Shown here: positions 60,064 to 64,000 of the stretch, one piece after another
Numbering within the stretch: position 1 is the stretch's first letter
Layout: each line of letters opens with the position of its first letter
NCBI RefSeq assembly: GCF_012273895.1
Contig: NC_052119.1
Coordinates: 7,697,990-7,761,989 of the forward strand
Direction of reading: 5' to 3'
DNA: 64,000 bases
Origin: Zerene cesonia
Lineage: Eukaryota; Arthropoda; Insecta; Lepidoptera; Pieridae
The notes under the pieces: model-generated
What the model was told of the DNA's origin: nothing
The model's database searches: none
What the model saw: only the letters and a program-made list of their open reading frames with translations
Translations under genes and position numbers: made by a program

Positions 60064-63000
60064 TACTAGAGTATTCATATAAAGTACGCTCTTCTACCTA
60101 CCTTTAATTACCAGGAAAAGCAAAATTTACAGCGCAAAATTTTAATGTCTTCTACAGGGATAATCGCGTAAACTATGAATTTTCAAAATACATTAAACTA
60201 CTTTGTGATTATTTTCACGTTTTGTAGGCAAGTGCTTATAATTAGCAGGGAAGATGCACAGCCACGCCACTGTGTGGAACGAGTGACGCGATTCGAGAGG
60301 AAAATCAATTTAGACTTTACTATGCAGCTAATTTTATGTTTTTAATCTCGCGTGTTCTTTAGAAAATGGCAACAAGAAAAGATTGTATCTATTCAATGTC
60401 TATTACAATATTATGAACTTTCATTTTACGAAACAACGTCCTTAACTTTAAACTCCTTCGGTGTTGAAGTCAAAAATCGATTCAGAAACTAAGAGGGTTA
60501 TAAACTCTCTTAATTTAGATATTCTGAGATAAGATCCTTCGTTTGTTTCTCAGTACGCACGTAACGTGCTTTTACAAAATATTTAGTGAGAATTTGACAG
60601 CTTTACAATATTTCCAGCTAAACTCGCCACATCCCATAGCAAAGTCCACGGCTCCCGTATCGCTATCTCGTCGCGCAGTCGCTAATTTCCGCGAGCCTCG
60701 CCCGTCCAACAACTTCTACGCTGCAGACGCGATTATGAGACATCGGATGATTTATTTATTACCCTCGGCTTCGAGTTGAGAAATTTATGCTAATTAGCCT
60801 TCTAAAAAGGATAACTGCTATTATGTATGAATTATGCCGTATGAACAAAATTTGAATCATTAACGATCCCACTAATGAGGGGATAGTGTCTGGGATTGCA
60901 GTTATTGTAAGTCATTAATGTCTCCAAATATACATAAGGTGTGTATATATAAATTATTAATTACGCACCTATTCCAACCAGAAACAGCATGTAATTTCAT
61001 TAAATAATTTGTTGTAAAAGTACATAAATTACATAACGAGTAATTGTATTTATAATTTATAGATACATAATTAACTTAAAAAAAGATAAGAGCGAGAAAT
61101 CGCACAGTACATCAAATTGAGACTTTTACATTTATCTATTATACTAATTTTGTTATTGTATCACATCACTATATTGTGAATATCTCATGAGTACCGAAAG
61201 AACGATACTATAGACCATTCATCACACGCATCGCTCTCACACACGCCTAAATCACGAGACATTCATTAAAATTCCGATAACTATCAACCAAATAAAGCAT
61301 AGGGACGCATCAAACGCTCTGTTAAGTGTCAAAGAGACCGCTTCGAGCCTCCGCAATCGCACACCTCGTTACGCCACTCCGAAATACAAACAATATGAGA
61401 GGTGACCGTTTCGGTTGTGTACCACAGCCGAGGGAGGTCTATTTTTGTTAGCGCGAACGGTGGCTATTGGACAAGTTAAATCAATTAGCGGCAACAGCTC
61501 CTTGTCGCGCCATCGTTGTTATTTCGTATCCATTCAATATTTCGGTTTTTGCGGCACGCTTCTGTGTGGAACGCTTTAGTTTTTCCACGCTGATTGAATA
61601 TTGTGCACAACATTTTTTAACCGTGACCATTTTGGCAAATATAATCTGCAAAAATAATGGTCATAGAAAATTGTATCACTGGATGGAACATACCAGTAAT
61701 AAAGAAACTTATTCCTTTGAAAGTAATTTCAGAAGTCACCATCTTCGCCGATAATGGAAAAGGAATGAACTGCGAATGGCATACGAGTTGATAATAGCGG
61801 CAGCCGTACCTGCAGTGTGGACGCAGCCGGGATCGATGTCGATATTCCCTATCCCGGATAAGATCCGATATTCTACCCGGGGAAGATTGTCCGCGCTGAT
61901 TCGCTGCGACGCCAGAGATCTCGAACGTAGCCTGACAGCTTTTGTATCAAAGCCGGAACTATTGTTTGATACAGAACAAAACACGTCCCCTTTATTTTTC
62001 TGCTAACTGCAATATTATGTTCGCCGTTGTTTCCTTTCGATATTTTCCAACATCCTCTTGTTTAGATGATACGATACAAACACTGTGGCGTAAAGTTTTA
62101 AAGAATAACAAAGCATTGTAACTACCGAATTCGTGTTAATTGTGATTTTGGTTGAAATTCAAAAATATATTGAAAACATAAAAGAGTAAAAAAATGTTGA
62201 GCATATGAAACTTAAGCATTTATAACTATAATTTGAACATTTGACATTGTATGAAAATTTGCAATTTATATTCATACTAATACTTTAGCATAAACTTTTA
62301 TAAGATGCTTAGATACATAAGGTACTTGAAATCTAGCCATTTGACACATTTCATTTATCCATTCGACTAAAGGCCCAATACCAACCCTTACTCTGATATT
62401 CCTCTACCGTAATAGCCAAAGAAACCAAATAAAACCAGATGAAATTTGACTCATCACGATAGACAAAAAGTGTCATATCGCGTCCCAGATTCGCGATGGA
62501 GCTCCGCTATTTATTATTCAACTAAATTCAACTTTTTCACGGTTGCAATGGACGTCGCTCGGCTGTTATAAAAAGCTGAGCAAACGCCATCCTTTGTTTT
62601 AAACGAGACGGTGTAGTATTAAATTGGGTTGTAAAATTTGCTAGCTATACGGACGATGTTTCAGGTATTTTAATTTCTTTGATTCATTTTAAAAAGAAGT
62701 TTTCCATAACTGCCCGGAAGAGACAGCGCTTTACAGCTCTGCTCTGTCTAGGAACCTATAAGACATTTTTTTTATTACTATTTATAATTTTTTGAAGCTA
62801 ATTCACCCAACTGAAAATTTTACCAGAAATATGATGATATTCAGCGGCTCAACGACGATTGTGTCCAGAATGATATCACAAGAGAAGACTTGTGATAAAA
62901 TTGACAACTAGATATCTCCATCCAAAGCGACATTATAATTAAAAACCATACGCAATCTAACCTTACTAACATAACTAAAAATAACTCAACAACAAAACAT

Positions 63001-63068
63001 TCAGACCTATAAAAATCACTATCGCCTTAGCCTTAAGCACCCACATATATAATACACCTACATCGTTA
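60064..63068. other. No gene seen; several less AT-rich islands
   Basis: Patches at 60620-60780, 61200-61450 and 61780-61950 are unique and less AT-rich. They carry short frames (60543-60779, 61467-61754, 61776-62006 and its antisense) with no recognised product. They may be regulatory or contain undetected small exons. Confidence 0.4.
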
Positions 63069-63239
63069 CTAAAAAAGAGAGGCGAGGCGTCTCCATGCAT
63101 TTGCAAACAATGGCTTGTCAGCCACCGTGTCGCTGTCCACGGTCACCCGAAGCGCCGTGGTCACGTCAAATCCGATGCCGTCTTTATACGTCTCGCAATT
63201 AATTTTATGGGGGGCAAATGAAACTTTAGAAATCCTCAG
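63069..63239 (-). CDS. Candidate coding exon, unassigned
   Basis: On the minus strand the frame LRISKVSFAPHKINCETYKD, then GIGFDVTTALRVTVDSDTVA and DKPLF runs without interruption to TAG at 63069. Its central part has mostly G or C at third codon positions, unlike the AT-rich surroundings. An AG just before the CTG codon (about 63240) could be an acceptor, with a stop in frame shortly upstream. If real it would be a terminal exon. The plus strand is also open here, with a possible acceptor CTTGTCAG at about 63120, so strand is uncertain. I do not recognise the protein; alternating hydrophobic residues suggest beta structure. Confidence 0.3.
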   Translation of the reverse strand: MRISKVSFAPHKINCETYKDGIGFDVTTALRVTVDSDTVADKPLFANAWRRLASLF

Positions 63240-63299
63240 CTTTTCACTTTATCTATTGGGGTGTTACACCTGTCGACGCGTCGAGAACGTCCCATGAAT

Positions 63300-64000
63300 T
63301 GAATGCAATATGTTTTGACGCTGCGCCGTGAAAAATGAAATAACTTTTTTAATACGTGGACATATGTAAGTTTGTAAATTTCTTCTTCATTGTTTATATG
63401 CATGTTCTTTTATCATCTTATACCTATACAGACGCTCACGACCCCGACCTTTAGTAATACATTAGAGTCAATTTCATATTTGTACTAACGTTCAGTAATA
63501 CTGCCTACAATTCTAAGGTTTTTATTTTTTTTTCATATTTCGTTACTTGTACAAATAAGTTAACACTACCTTACTTAAGAGTCTAACCAAAATGACTAAA
63601 CGTTATTTCTAATTATATTTAAGAATATGATATAATACATATCCTTGTGAGATTGTATTAACACCACAAACATCTAATAAAATAGTAGAACGATGATATT
63701 AAAACAACTCCTTCTGATCAAGAAACGTGCTATGCGTAAAAATTAGCTCACCATTAAAAGGCAACACAACCACATGCAGTGCCATACCACTGAATTATAG
63801 CGCAAGTTGGCCACCGAACTCATTAATAAGGAAACGCCCAAGTCCTGCGACCCACTATTGTCGCACCAACTAAGTTCGCCATTGTCGCGCGAACAATAAT
63901 TTGCAACCGAAGCTTAACTAAGCCCTTTAATAAAGGGATCAGATGATGGTTGGAACAGTATTAGGCTGTACGTAATCCTTTTCACCTAAGCTGCTTTATG
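63300..64000. other. No gene seen
   Basis: AT-rich to the window end, with no recognised gene, repeat or RNA. Confidence 0.5.

Overview
The window looks like a moth or butterfly (Lepidoptera) nuclear scaffold. It is AT-rich, intron-rich and littered with lepidopteran interspersed repeats: SINEs resembling the Metulj family, tRNA-headed SINEs, a short Helitron with the lepidopteran termini, and a CR1/Jockey-type LINE. Species is not determinable by eye. The sequence is a scaffold of five contigs joined by four runs of exactly 1000 N (24637-25636, 29662-30661, 45626-46625, 55649-56648), with one exactly 100-N gap inside the first contig (11949-12048). These are placeholder sizes, so distances across them mean nothing.

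Region 1-8116 is the 3' half of the lysine-specific histone demethylase gene LSD1/KDM1A (Drosophila Su(var)3-3), on the minus strand. Four exons (8116-7964, 4141-4029, 3089-2966, 1689-1506) join with consistent splice phases into one stretch of the amine-oxidase domain. The last exons lie off the left edge. No upstream exon was recognised to the right.

Region about 8400-12080 holds a plus-strand non-LTR retrotransposon inserted in the next LSD1 intron, antisense to the gene. ORF1 has a PHD-like zinc finger, a coiled coil and a baculovirus FP-like C-terminal region. ORF2 has an apurinic-type endonuclease and the start of a reverse transcriptase, cut by the 100-N gap. About 680 nt separate the two ORFs, and a long uninterrupted, very hydrophobic reading frame fills this space. 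It overlaps the end of ORF1 and stops exactly on the ATG of ORF2 (ATGA). This is the most unusual coding architecture in the window.

Region 12081-44483 is dominated by a huge inverted repeat. The left arm (12081-24636) is the reverse complement of the right arm (31774-44483), a few percent diverged, with a SINE and a CA-rich insertion present only in the right arm. The left arm runs into a scaffold gap and two unsized gaps separate the arms. Two alleles scaffolded head to head is therefore the leading explanation; a true palindromic duplication is the alternative. No convincing gene was found in either arm.

Region 44484-64000 has no recognised gene. It holds six SINE copies or fragments, including a tail-to-tail inverted pair and one recent tRNA-SINE with a perfect 13-bp target-site duplication. 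It also has several unique, less AT-rich islands that look like regulatory DNA and one unassigned candidate coding exon near 63.1-63.2 kb.
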